From NCBI GenBank assembly GCA_016188245.1, contig JACPIE010000025.1, positions 1 through 55,983 on the forward strand: a stretch of DNA of 55,983 bases, in the 5' to 3' direction. A program made the position numbers and the translations under genes. Within the stretch, counting starts at the first letter, position 1. Every line of letters starts with the position of its first letter. Source of the DNA: Candidatus Woesearchaeota archaeon. Its GTDB lineage: Archaea > Nanobdellota > Nanobdellia > Woesearchaeales > GW2011-AR4. Under the pieces are notes generated by a model that searched no databases, was not told the DNA's origin, and saw only the letters and a program-made list of their open reading frames with translations. This document shows, one piece after another, positions 22,708 to 30,843 of the stretch.

Positions 22708-23861
22708 TGCACTTCGGCCTGCTGCGCCTTTACAATTTCATTTTTTTCCAAATCCTTGTAAGTTCCGACTGCTGACAGCAGCCTGAAAACATAAGAGCCG
22801 TCTTTCTCCGCAGAAAAGAACTGCTTCAGCGCTTGGCTTGACGGATAAACGCCAAGCTCATCAGACACCACAATGGTAGGAACATGGGTTATGTTGTACT
22901 TGAAAATCAGCTCTTTGCCCTTTGCATCGCTTATGTCAATGTATTCTTCCCTGCCGAGCCTGACTGCAAAGCCCTGCTCATTTGCCAGTATCTCCCTGTG
23001 CTGGCTCACGTTATAACAATCCGGGCAGCTATTATCAGTAATGTAGGTTATATCAACAATTCCTCTCAAAACTTTTGATGTCAGGTTCATGAAAGGCGGG
23101 CTTGGAACCCTCATCACATAAGAGCCGTCATTTTCTTTTGTCCCTATCTGGAACCATGCCTGCTCCATGATGCTATATGATTCTGCATCTTTGGACAGGA
23201 TGATTGTCGGCACAAATCCGAGGTTATACCTTTTTAATAGGTCGTTTCCCTGGCTGCTGCCTGCCTCAAATGTTTTTTCGTCAACAATTTTTATGCCGGC
23301 CGCCTTTATCTGGCTGATTAAAAGCGCCAAGTCTGCGCAGTCTGCGCATTTGGAATCTTTGATATAGGATAAGCTCACCAATCCCTCTATTTTTCCGCTG
23401 GCAGCATCTGTAAATGGAGGGATAGCCTGCCTGAAAACCAAAGCATCCTGGCTTTGTTCCAGCATCTCCAGGTTTATTTTATCAATCTCGCCTGTAACAA
23501 TCAAAGAAGGAACTTTACCAATTCCGTACTTGCTTATCAATTTTTTTCCTTCGCTTGAGTCAAACTCAAAAGAGCTTTCTTTTGCAGCTTCAACATTTGC
23601 ACTTTTCACATAGTCCATGACAGCTGAAATGTCAAAGCAGTCCCTGCATTTTGAATTTTTGACAATAATCAGCTCAATTTTTGCGGGCTTTAGCTTTTCC
23701 TGTGCTGCTGCGCTACCGGCTTTCATCTCCTTGTTGAGATTCGCGGTTATCACGACATTAGCCAGCACTATGATGCCAAGCAGTATGGAAAGCCCGATAA
23801 ATGCATTCTCAAGATTGGCATGATTAGAAATCTTTCCAACTCTTTTTTTTTCCGGATCCAT
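22704..23861 (-). CDS. Membrane-anchored protein with three tandem thioredoxin-like domains
   Basis: This 385-residue protein has an N-terminal membrane helix (about residues 20-42) and three thioredoxin-like repeats of about 100 residues. Each has one CxxC (CRDC 72-75, CADC 172-175, CPDC 279-282) and a downstream cis-Pro-type VPS/VPT motif (about 118, 218 and in HVPT). The sequences differ (about one third identical by eye), so the repeats are old. Outside the cell the three CxxC sites could pass electrons from CcdA-like transporters to substrates. It overlaps the H-x-H gene by 4 bases. Confidence 0.75.
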   Translation of the reverse strand: MDPEKKRVGKISNHANLENAFIGLSILLGIIVLANVVITANLNKEMKAGSAAAQEKLKPAKIELIIVKNSKCRDCFDISAVMDYVKSANVEAAKESSFEFDSSEGKKLISKYGIGKVPSLIVTGEIDKINLEMLEQSQDALVFRQAIPPFTDAASGKIEGLVSLSYIKDSKCADCADLALLISQIKAAGIKIVDEKTFEAGSSQGNDLLKRYNLGFVPTIILSKDAESYSIMEQAWFQIGTKENDGSYVMRVPSPPFMNLTSKVLRGIVDITYITDNSCPDCYNVSQHREILANEQGFAVRLGREEYIDISDAKGKELIFKYNITHVPTIVVSDELGVYPSSQALKQFFSAEKDGSYVFRLLSAVGTYKDLEKNEIVKAQQAEVQ

Positions 23862-23862
23862 G

Positions 23863-24324
23863 TTAATTTAATTTGCACCCAGTCAATGCCGCTAATTTGT
23901 CAAATGGCTGCACATTTTCATGCCATTTTCCGTTTATAACCCATGTTGGAGTTTTTTTAATGCCGGGCAGCTCTTCATACTCATGATAATTTATATACTT
24001 GAAGGATTTTCCAAACATTCCTTTTTGCCCTTGCGTGTATTTGCACCAATCCATCGCCCCGTACATGACAGCCCCATTTTCTGTAAGGCATTTGGCAAAA
24101 TTGTCATAAGGGCCGGGTTTAGCTGATGAGTATACGGAATAAGCAACTATCAGCAAAATTAATACGGCAACAGCAATCATATAATATTTGAATTTGCCTT
24201 TTTTTGGCTCCTGATGCTGGTGATTTTGCTCCTGCTTTTGCTCAAATTCCTGCTGAGCCTGCTGGCTTTCCCCTCTTAGATTTTCCAGCCTAAGCTTGCG
24301 CTTTTCTCTCTTTGTAAGCTCCAT
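23863..24324 (-). CDS. Membrane-anchored thioredoxin-like protein lacking second active-site Cys
   Basis: This 153-residue protein has a Gln/Lys-rich cytoplasmic N-terminus, one membrane helix (about residues 47-66) and a thioredoxin-like domain with AMDWCKYTQGQKGMFG, then the cis-Pro motif TPTWVINGKW and the end ALTGC. Homologues I know usually read WCxxC; here it is C-K-Y-T, so only a monothiol site remains, though Cys79-type and C-terminal Cys could pair. It lies directly upstream of the triple-thioredoxin gene, 1 base apart. Confidence 0.7.
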   Translation of the reverse strand: MELTKREKRKLRLENLRGESQQAQQEFEQKQEQNHQHQEPKKGKFKYYMIAVAVLILLIVAYSVYSSAKPGPYDNFAKCLTENGAVMYGAMDWCKYTQGQKGMFGKSFKYINYHEYEELPGIKKTPTWVINGKWHENVQPFDKLAALTGCKLN

Positions 24325-24334
24325 TTTTCACAGT

Positions 24335-24538
24335 TTAAAGTGGAGAGCCTGCCTGGTTTAAATCAGCTACTGGCGTGTCTTCGTAAGCTCCGCCCGGGGC
24401 AACTCCGCAGCCGCCGCCCACATACTGGCCTTGCTGCTGCTGGTTGTAGGTTGCATAGCCATTTGGCTGGCTTGATGCGCATCCAACCAAAAAAACACTA
24501 ACCAACAATATAGCCAACACTATTGTTTTTGAATTCAT
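24335..24538 (-). CDS. Small Gly/Gln-rich lipoprotein
   Basis: This 67-residue protein has a lipoprotein signal with lipobox LVGC (Cys20), a Gln-rich stretch and a YVGGGCG segment resembling the C-terminal VGGC tail of the two genes upstream. Anchored outside the membrane. It might be an electron or metal carrier, but that is inference from the neighbourhood. Confidence 0.6.
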   Translation of the reverse strand: MNSKTIVLAILLVSVFLVGCASSQPNGYATYNQQQQGQYVGGGCGVAPGGAYEDTPVADLNQAGSPL

Positions 24539-24556
24539 TTTTTACCACCTGTTATC

Positions 24557-24751
24557 CTAACAGCCCCCTACCATTGAAGGCAGGTCATTTAAGTTAGAGG
24601 GAACGCTGCCGGAATTTTGAGACGGAACATTTCCAACACTAACTTTGCCTGTTGATATGCTTGTCTTTAAACTGCTCAGCTGTATTGCCTGTACTGCTGT
24701 AAGCAGCACCAAAACAACAAGCACAATCACGATAACGACATTCCTGTTCAT
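24557..24751 (-). CDS. Small membrane protein ending LPSMVGGC
   Basis: This 64-residue protein has one membrane helix (residues 4-22) and a Ser/Asn-rich outside tail that ends NDLPSMVGGC with the Cys as the last residue. The same tail, with the same DNA over most of its length, ends the 24798-25943 protein. The terminal Cys could be a lipid anchor, a thiol relay or a metal site. AGGAGGT-type ribosome site upstream. Confidence 0.65.
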   Translation of the reverse strand: MNRNVVIVIVLVVLVLLTAVQAIQLSSLKTSISTGKVSVGNVPSQNSGSVPSNLNDLPSMVGGC

Positions 24752-24797
24752 TTTATACCTCCTTGTGTTTGTTTAACATTTATTTAAAGATTTGGAT

Positions 24798-25943
24798 TTA
24801 ACAGCCCCCTACCATTGATGGCAGCTCATCCAATGGTGTTGCTTGAGCATGAGTTTGCTGTTGAGTGCTTGGGGCTTGCTGCAAAAATTGCTGCTTTATT
24901 CCAACAGAGCCGCCATGGGTTAAAATTGTTGCCGACTGCTGCCCTGTATAAACAAGGTAATCCTGTATCATGCCCTGCGGATACCAAAGCCCTTTCCATT
25001 TTGTCATCTCTCCCAATATCTGCTCGTCTGTGTAATCAGGATAGTACTTGATAAAAAATTTTGCCATGCCCTGCCATGCATAGCTATGCGCGCAACCGCA
25101 GCTGTTTATTGTTGTCACGCTGCTAGGGCCGCCGCAGCAGAAATCGCATGTGAAAACTGATGTAAGCCTTTGCCAGCGCTGCTGCTCTTCCGGAGTAAGC
25201 TGGATTGCATTTTCGGTTCCAAATCTTCTTGAGCCAAGCAAACCTGCCCATGCCTTTTGGCTTGTTATAGGATCGTCAAATGTAGCTCCTTTTATTTTTT
25301 CAGAACCTGGCCCTTCCAGAATATAAAATGGTGTTCCAGTTGGAACAACTGCCGCAATCGCGTCTTGGGTTGGATTGCCTGTGCTTTTTGGAGCAGGTGT
25401 TTCGCTTATTGTGGACCATTCGACAAGCTTTGTAGTTCTTCCATCGGGGTTAAGCTGCGGACCTATGACAATGCCGGATTTGCCAGGGCCTAATTTCAAA
25501 GTTCCAGAGGAAACTGATTTAACTAAACTGCCCACTGATGAGGAAGTGCCTCCAATTGATGCGCTAACTTGCGAAATCTGAAATTGGTTAAACAAGATTA
25601 AAACAGCGACAAATGCAACAATTCCATAGCCCAATTTTTCATGAAAAGTAAAAGGTGCTTTTTCAAACCTTGCCCTATGCGCTGCAGCATGCACTTCATG
25701 TGTGATATGCTTTTCATGGTGTGCTGTTTGCCCATGCTGGCCATGTCTTTCTTCCTTAATAAACAGCCAAACAACTAATCCAATCAGGACTAAAATCAAT
25801 AAATATGACATTGAATTAAGGAAAATATTTGATGAGAGCTTTGCAAATTGAAACTGGTTAAAAACAAGCACAGCTCCGACTAGAATAACTAGAAATAATA
25901 TAACCTTCTCTAAAAATATGTCGTCTTTGCTTTCTTGAACCAT
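24798..25943 (-). CDS. Membrane protein with His-rich loop, Cys cluster and LPSMVGGC tail
   Basis: This 381-residue protein has three hydrophobic segments (about 14-33, 45-62 and 105-120). A His-rich loop with nine His lies between the second and third. The outer domain carries a Cys/His cluster CDFCC (266-270), CGCAH (282-286), which resembles metal-binding PCYCGC-type domains, then DEQILGEMTKWKGLWYPQG. The C-terminus is DELPSMVGGC. I start at the ATG at 25943 because the TATA (TATATAAAAT near 25974-25983) predicts a message start near 25950. It is the first gene of the transcript running to 22147. Function unknown; copper or similar metal handling is likely. Confidence 0.65.
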   Translation of the reverse strand: MVQESKDDIFLEKVILFLVILVGAVLVFNQFQFAKLSSNIFLNSMSYLLILVLIGLVVWLFIKEERHGQHGQTAHHEKHITHEVHAAAHRARFEKAPFTFHEKLGYGIVAFVAVLILFNQFQISQVSASIGGTSSSVGSLVKSVSSGTLKLGPGKSGIVIGPQLNPDGRTTKLVEWSTISETPAPKSTGNPTQDAIAAVVPTGTPFYILEGPGSEKIKGATFDDPITSQKAWAGLLGSRRFGTENAIQLTPEEQQRWQRLTSVFTCDFCCGGPSSVTTINSCGCAHSYAWQGMAKFFIKYYPDYTDEQILGEMTKWKGLWYPQGMIQDYLVYTGQQSATILTHGGSVGIKQQFLQQAPSTQQQTHAQATPLDELPSMVGGC

Positions 25944-25971
25944 TTTTATCTTTAACAATGGCTATTTTATA

Positions 25972-25984
25972 TATATTTTACTTG
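25972..25984 (-). promoter_or_regulatory. TATA box of the His-rich protein operon
   Basis: ATATATAAAATAG on this strand is a good TATA element about 30-40 bases upstream of the ATG at 25943. Confidence 0.55.
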
Positions 25985-26072
25985 GAAAACAATGTAATTT
26001 AAATGCCTATTTTGCTTAAATAAGGCTTAAAACGGTTTATTATTGTTCATATGGGGTTATTTTTGCTTTTTG

Positions 26073-26792
26073 TTATGTATAAGCAAACAATCTACCAAGC
26101 ACAATCTGATTATAAATTAAATAAGCGCCTGCAAGTATTACGATGACTGCTCCGAATTTATATATGTAAGGCAGCCATCTTTTCAATAATTTCTCCATAG
26201 CAGTCTTTGAAAGGGCTACTGCCAGTGAAAACAGTATCATGAAAAAACTCATGCCTGCTGCATAAATTAGGAAAACTATTAGGCCATCTACAATGCCTCC
26301 TGCCTTTGAAGCTGCTGTAACTACAAGCAGGAAAATAGGCAGGGTGCAGCCAAGAGAGGCTATTGCAAACCCCATCCCATAAAGGAAAAATGATGCATAT
26401 TTATTTTTTAGCTTGTTTGATTTCAGTTTTTCTCCCAAATTAATTATTTTGCTCAAATTGATTTTTGCATTTAAATTAAACAGATAGAAAATTCCGATAA
26501 TGACCAATAAAACCCCTATAAGCAAATCAAACCAGCCTACGTATTTTAAAAAGCTCCTGCCGATGTATGCCACAACAATCCCTATCAAGGAAAAAACAGC
26601 TGCAAAGCCCAGGCTTACCATCAAGCCGAATACCAGCCCTGCAAATACTCTTCTTGAAAGACTGGCTTTTTCCAAGCCTTCATTTCTGAAATAATAGGTT
26701 ATGTAGACTGGCAGCAAAGCAAAACCACAAGGGTTAACAAATGACACTAACCCAGCAGAGAATGCCAGTGAAGCAAGCGCATAGTTTACCAT
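26073..26792 (-). CDS. ccdA: CcdA-type thiol:disulfide transporter 1
   Basis: This 239-residue protein is a six-helix CcdA-like membrane protein that carries reducing equivalents from cytoplasmic thioredoxin to the outside. Cys22 in VNPCGFALLP and Cys149 in SLGCTLP are the expected membrane Cys pair. It is the last gene of the operon from 31790 and follows the TlpA-like gene by 1 base. It would reduce the TlpA-like and thioredoxin-like proteins of the cluster. Confidence 0.9.
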   Translation of the reverse strand: MVNYALASLAFSAGLVSFVNPCGFALLPVYITYYFRNEGLEKASLSRRVFAGLVFGLMVSLGFAAVFSLIGIVVAYIGRSFLKYVGWFDLLIGVLLVIIGIFYLFNLNAKINLSKIINLGEKLKSNKLKNKYASFFLYGMGFAIASLGCTLPIFLLVVTAASKAGGIVDGLIVFLIYAAGMSFFMILFSLAVALSKTAMEKLLKRWLPYIYKFGAVIVILAGAYLIYNQIVLGRLFAYT

Positions 26793-26793
26793 T

Positions 26794-27339
26794 TTATATC
26801 AATTTTTCAATTTCCTGTGATAAAGTCTCTGAGTCACTCAAGCTTTCATCCTTATACATTATAATGCCTGTTTTATCTATTATGTATGTTGATTCCAATG
26901 TCCTCATTTCAAATTTGATGGCAACATTATCTAAATCAACAGCCCAGCGCCAATCTCCACCATTAAACTGTTTTTTTGTGCTAATAGCACCGTCTATTGT
27001 TTCGCTTGCGATATCAAGCGATATTATTTCCAAACCTTTGCCTTTAAATTTATAATAAACCTTATTTAAAGTAGCTATCTCCCTTGCGCATGAGCTGCAA
27101 CCTGGAGCAAAGCCCTGCAGTATATACACTTTACCTTTTAAGTCGCTGCTTGTGAATGTGTTGCCCTTGTCATCTGTTAATGTGAAAGCTGGTGCTGGTT
27201 TGTTCGGATGTTCTATAGTTATAAATTTGAATTTCTCCAGATTTTTCACTGCTTGGGGAGTTTCTTGGGTTTTAGGGCTGCAGCTTAATAAAAACAATAA
27301 AATTACAATAAAAAATATCAACAAATATCTATTTTTCAT
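26794..27339 (-). CDS. TlpA/peroxiredoxin-like thioredoxin-fold lipoprotein
   Basis: This 181-residue protein has lipobox LLSC (Cys20), then a thioredoxin fold of the TlpA/AhpC-TSA group: FTLTDDKGNTFTSSDLKGKVYILQGFAPGCSSCARE, with the active-site CSSC. TlpA and Sco1-like proteins act in cytochrome c or CuA maturation and need CcdA, which is encoded on both sides. It overlaps the preceding lipoprotein gene by 4 bases. Confidence 0.85.
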   Translation of the reverse strand: MKNRYLLIFFIVILLFLLSCSPKTQETPQAVKNLEKFKFITIEHPNKPAPAFTLTDDKGNTFTSSDLKGKVYILQGFAPGCSSCAREIATLNKVYYKFKGKGLEIISLDIASETIDGAISTKKQFNGGDWRWAVDLDNVAIKFEMRTLESTYIIDKTGIIMYKDESLSDSETLSQEIEKLI

Positions 27340-27590
27340 TTTGGGGGGATAAATTGCTGGAATTTTTCCATATCGCAGACATGCTCAATGCCCTCAACCA
27401 TGCAGCCCCAGCATGATTCTGCATCTTTTATGAATTTTCCATCTTGTGTTGGCTTCATAAGCATCCATTCGTAGCCTGCGCTTTGGCATATTTGCTTGAA
27501 TTCTAAATCATCTTTTGGCTGATTTGCGCAGCTTGCAATAAAAAATAATGCAATGACAAATCCAATTAAAAGTAGATTATTTAGTTTCAT
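27336..27590 (-). CDS. Small Cys-rich lipoprotein
   Basis: This 84-residue protein has lipobox IASC (Cys21) and a mature part with CQSAGYEW and SCWGCMVEGIEHVC, giving a CxxC plus two further Cys. The motif could be a redox substrate or metal site served by the neighbouring CcdA. It overlaps both neighbours (14 and 4 bases), so it is part of one operon. Confidence 0.65.
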   Translation of the reverse strand: MKLNNLLLIGFVIALFFIASCANQPKDDLEFKQICQSAGYEWMLMKPTQDGKFIKDAESCWGCMVEGIEHVCDMEKFQQFIPPK

Positions 27591-28566
27591 TTTCCTCGCT
27601 CACATTTGTTTTTTTCAAATGCCAAACAACAAAAACAACAACTAATAACGCAAGAACAATACCAATAACATTTCCGATGGTTGATGTAAATATAATTGAT
27701 TCAAGTGCCCTTTCATTCAGATAGCCCCAGAATGACATTGACCAAGGGACATATTTAGGCAGTTCTGTCTGGAAAAAGAAAGTTCCTTTGAATATTACCA
27801 TCAATAATCCAATAATTAATAATAAAATACCACCTATTATGTTGTAAGTATGGGTTATTATTTTTTTGTTGAACAAATTAAATGTTATTTCCTTCCCTCT
27901 TAATAATTTTGATTTTGCCCAATCATATCTGTCAGAGAAATAAGCTAAAACAACCAGTGGAACAACTATCCCAATACCATAAAATATCAACATTAAAGTT
28001 CCATTAAGTACGGTTGCAGAATTTGCAGCAAGAACTAAAATCCCAACTAAAATTGGACCTACGCAAGGTGTCCATCCAACCCCAAAGAAAAAGCCAAGCG
28101 CAGCCACGCTAAAAAAGCTTTTTTTATTCCTGTAGTCTAATTTGAAATTGAAAATTGCAAATCCAATGTTCAAGAGCAGCAAAATTCCAAAAAAAATCAA
28201 TATAAAGCCCGATACAACCGCAAAAGCAAGCTTGTAAGTATTGAAGAAATTGCCCAAAAAGCCTGCAATCAATCCAAAGATTGTGAATGCTATCAACACG
28301 CCAAGTGAAAATGCGCTTGTCATTAATACTGCTTTTTTTCTATCTTTAAAAGCAACTGAAAAAAATGCTGGCAGCAAAGCAATTCCGCAAGGCGATGTCA
28401 TTGAAATAAAGCCTGCAAAAAAGGCAAGCAAAAAAGTGATGCTTGAAGCAAGTTGCTGCTCATATTGCTTGAGCCTTTGCAGTCCAATTGGCAGCTCTTG
28501 CTGTGCAATGACTATAGTAGACAGTAATATTGCCATAATGAGAATTAAAAAATATTTTTTAGTCAT
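27577..28566 (-). CDS. ccdA: CcdA-type thiol:disulfide transporter 2
   Basis: This 329-residue protein has an N-terminal signal-like segment, then a CcdA/DsbD-beta-like core with Cys60 in TSPCGIALLP and Cys168 in GWTPCVGP. An extra C-terminal helix (about 295-315) ends in the cytoplasm. It is longer and differs strongly from CcdA 1 in the same operon, so the two may serve different partners. Overlap of 14 bases with the small lipoprotein gene. Confidence 0.88.
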   Translation of the reverse strand: MTKKYFLILIMAILLSTIVIAQQELPIGLQRLKQYEQQLASSITFLLAFFAGFISMTSPCGIALLPAFFSVAFKDRKKAVLMTSAFSLGVLIAFTIFGLIAGFLGNFFNTYKLAFAVVSGFILIFFGILLLLNIGFAIFNFKLDYRNKKSFFSVAALGFFFGVGWTPCVGPILVGILVLAANSATVLNGTLMLIFYGIGIVVPLVVLAYFSDRYDWAKSKLLRGKEITFNLFNKKIITHTYNIIGGILLLIIGLLMVIFKGTFFFQTELPKYVPWSMSFWGYLNERALESIIFTSTIGNVIGIVLALLVVVFVVWHLKKTNVSEENETK

Positions 28567-28567
28567 T

Positions 28568-29038
28568 TTATTTTTTATTTTTGATTAATTTCATTAAAAG
28601 CATCCCGATTACAATGCCAACAAATAAAAATAAAATATTATAAACAAAATTTAACTTTTCTTCTTTTACCTCAATCAGAAAGTCTTCTGGAGCATATGTT
28701 TTATTTCCAATTTTAAAATCTAAAAATATTTCGTACACGCCAGGGCTTTCAAATTCATGCTTTAAGCCTAAAATGCCCTCATTAACTTTGAAACTTTTTT
28801 CCAATACCAAATCATCATTTTTGACAATTTTCAAGTTTCCATTAATATCTTTATTAATAAGCCCGTCGTTATTGCCAAACGAAATCAAAAATGAAGTTTG
28901 TTTATTTACAATTGGCACTAGCGGAGAGCTTGACAGCTGCACCAGCATATCATCTGCAATCTTTATGCAGCCGCCGTTGGAATAGGTTATTGGAATTAAT
29001 AATGCAAAAATACTCATTAATACTAATGTTTTCTTCAT
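28568..29038 (-). CDS. Secreted Ig-like protein with C-terminal membrane anchor
   Basis: This 156-residue protein has a signal peptide (residues 1-20), a beta-sandwich domain with KHEFESPGVYEIFLDFKIGNKTYAPEDF, like the YtkA/CopC-type domains found near copper-handling proteins, and a C-terminal membrane helix (about 131-150) with a basic tail. I start at ATG 29038, with GTGAT just upstream, rather than GTG 29047. Two bases separate it from ccdA 2. Confidence 0.6.
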   Translation of the reverse strand: MKKTLVLMSIFALLIPITYSNGGCIKIADDMLVQLSSSPLVPIVNKQTSFLISFGNNDGLINKDINGNLKIVKNDDLVLEKSFKVNEGILGLKHEFESPGVYEIFLDFKIGNKTYAPEDFLIEVKEEKLNFVYNILFLFVGIVIGMLLMKLIKNKK

Positions 29039-29043
29039 TTTTA

Positions 29044-29532
29044 TCACGTATATTCAATAATTATTTCGTCCTTATCATGCATAATAAACTTTTCAAATTC
29101 AAGATTTGGTTTGCCATTTGCAGTCATTGTCGAAGTTCCATTTTCATTATTACAATATTCAAAAATACAAGAGCTGTTGAAATTTTTCCCCCAGACTTTA
29201 AAGAAATAGCCAAGTGTTAATGTTTCCGGTTTAATCCATGGCTTGTTGTTTTCCAGATGGATTGTCCCATCATTTTCATGAGTATGGATAGGCGACATTC
29301 TCATCCCGCTAATTTGATTGTCCATATTATTGCCAATACTTATTCCAATATTAGGAGGAATAAATTGTTCCTCTCCTTTGATTGTGATTTTCAGTTTTGG
29401 ATGCCAGTGGATGGGCTGCTGCGGAACTCCACTTGTGTTCTTGCTTTGAGACGGGCTTTTAATTAAAAGAATGAATCCAATAAATACAGCCACTACCACA
29501 ATAATTGCAATATAAATTGGCTTTATTTTCAT
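29044..29532 (-). CDS. Membrane-anchored H-x-H protein 2
   Basis: This 162-residue protein has an N-terminal helix (residues 5-25) and an outside domain with IHWHPKL (His42/44) and IHTHENDGTIHLE (His83/85/92), an order also seen in the proteins at 22147, 29535 and 35228. Two Cys (SSCIFEYCNNENG) could form a disulfide. HWHxxF/L plus HTHxxxGxIH patterns occur in archaeal proteins of unknown function near cupredoxins; a metal-binding role is inferred. Confidence 0.65.
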   Translation of the reverse strand: MKIKPIYIAIIVVVAVFIGFILLIKSPSQSKNTSGVPQQPIHWHPKLKITIKGEEQFIPPNIGISIGNNMDNQISGMRMSPIHTHENDGTIHLENNKPWIKPETLTLGYFFKVWGKNFNSSCIFEYCNNENGTSTMTANGKPNLEFEKFIMHDKDEIIIEYT

Positions 29533-29534
29533 TT

Positions 29535-30302
29535 TTAATGCAGTTTCGCAAAATCAGTTATTGAAGCCAATTGGTTTTTTACTTCTTCTTCGCTTTCGCC
29601 GCCATAGCTTATCAAAATTTTGTCCAAGTCATTGAATGCATAATTTTCAAATTCATTGTTTTCTTTTCCATTGACAAAGAATTTTAGCTTTTTATTGCTA
29701 TCATTGCAGAATTTTTCCTTGTTTTCCAGAGTTATACAAGCTTTGTTTAAATCCATCCCCACGCTTTTGAAGAATATCCATAATGGAACTCCAGAAGCAT
29801 GCATATGCAAAACATCGCCAGTTTTTTCAGGGGCAGGAGCGCCAGAATCAACATGAATGAAACTGCTTACCGGCATATTATCCCTCATTCTTTCCATATG
29901 GGACTTATCAGAAAAATCTAAGGCTTTGCCATCAATATAGATTTTCCAGTCAGCATGCATATGCTGAGAGCCCAAAATACCAATTTTTGAGCTAATGCCC
30001 ATGTTACATTGAAGCTCGCCTGCATCTATGCACTGCTCAACAGGCATGCCGCAAACATCGCATCTTCCATCATGATTTTCATCCATCAATTCAATTGCAA
30101 GTTGCTTGTCAAAGCCTGTTAAACTCATACGGGACGCCTTACTAGGCATTGCATTATTTTCTTGTTTATCTTGCATTTTAAACATTTCAATAGTGGAAAA
30201 AACCGAGGATATCAAAATTCCAACAACTAAAACTAGAATTAAGACAAGCGATACATCGATAAAATTAATCTTTCCATTCTTATTTTTTCTTAAATTTGTC
30301 AT
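29535..30302 (-). CDS. Membrane-anchored H-x-H protein 3
   Basis: This 255-residue protein has an N-terminal helix (about 16-35), then a small Cys motif GRCDVCGMPVEQC (Cys81/84/91) like metal-ribbon CxxCGM sites, then the H-x-H domain with HMHADW (His114/116) and LHMHASG (His166/168). The C-terminal half aligns with the 22147 protein. The combination of CxxCGM and H-x-H strengthens the case for soft-metal binding. Overlaps the preceding gene's end by 23 bases. Confidence 0.65.
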   Translation of the reverse strand: MTNLRKNKNGKINFIDVSLVLILVLVVGILISSVFSTIEMFKMQDKQENNAMPSKASRMSLTGFDKQLAIELMDENHDGRCDVCGMPVEQCIDAGELQCNMGISSKIGILGSQHMHADWKIYIDGKALDFSDKSHMERMRDNMPVSSFIHVDSGAPAPEKTGDVLHMHASGVPLWIFFKSVGMDLNKACITLENKEKFCNDSNKKLKFFVNGKENNEFENYAFNDLDKILISYGGESEEEVKNQLASITDFAKLH

Positions 30303-30684
30303 AAATATACCATCCCACGCTAAATATAACTAGAACTCCTCCAGCAATCCAAAATAAATAATTAAGTTGTTGAGCCTGCTGAAATGGCACACCGGCAATT
30401 ATCAAGCCTGAATTCAGAAGAATGACTTTATCCGATATATGGATTATTTTTTTATATTTCAATGCCAGCATAATCATTAATAATAAAACTGCTGCAATCC
30501 AGAATGGAACTGCAACTTTTGTAAGAAAAAGCAGAGGCATTCCTGCAACTGTAAACCCTAAAAAAGTGAGAAAAGCAACTAAAGCCAAGCAAGCATTATG
30601 GCAAACCTGATAGCTGCCTAAAAAGCTTAAACCGCCAGTAAGGCTTCCAGAAGCACCTAATATCCTGTCTTTTATATTATTCAT
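30280..30684 (-). CDS. Four-helix membrane protein with CHNAC motif
   Basis: This 134-residue protein has four hydrophobic segments (about 33-50, 57-75, 84-96 and 107-125). The first is preceded by VCHNAC, a Cys pair at a membrane edge as in MerC/MerT-type metal transporters, but the resemblance is general, so I do not assign mercury transport. It sits in the thiol/metal operon between the small Cys protein and H-x-H protein 3. Confidence 0.55.
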   Translation of the reverse strand: MNNIKDRILGASGSLTGGLSFLGSYQVCHNACLALVAFLTFLGFTVAGMPLLFLTKVAVPFWIAAVLLLMIMLALKYKKIIHISDKVILLNSGLIIAGVPFQQAQQLNYLFWIAGGVLVIFSVGWYIYDKFKKK

Positions 30685-30685
30685 T

Positions 30686-30835
30686 TTATTGCTGGGTTAA
30701 CGCACCCATGGACTTTTTTGTTATTTCTAAGCTACAACTTTTATGTTTATTGCACCAATCTTCGCATTTTTCTGCTAATGCCTTTTCTTTGTACGCAAAA
30801 TTGCATATTCCGCAGACATAAACTTCTTTTACCAT
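30686..30835 (-). CDS. 49-residue Cys-rich protein (CGIC...CEDWC...C)
   Basis: This small protein starts at ATG 30835 and reads VYVCGICNFAYKEK then AEKCEDWCNKHKSCSLEI. The spacing CxxC, CxxxC, C is that of a recurrent archaeal mini zinc-ribbon, and the KHKSCSLEI ending is typical of it. It fits exactly between its neighbours (1 and 8 bases), supporting it as real. No signal, so it is cytoplasmic; it could sense or deliver metal for the operon. Confidence 0.7.
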   Translation of the reverse strand: MVKEVYVCGICNFAYKEKALAEKCEDWCNKHKSCSLEITKKSMGALTQQ

Positions 30836-30843
30836 TTTTTAGC

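Noticed and set aside
30280..30684. MerC/MerT mercury transporter
   Set aside because: A CHNAC Cys pair and four helices are suggestive, but no MerA, MerR or diagnostic Mer motif is present.
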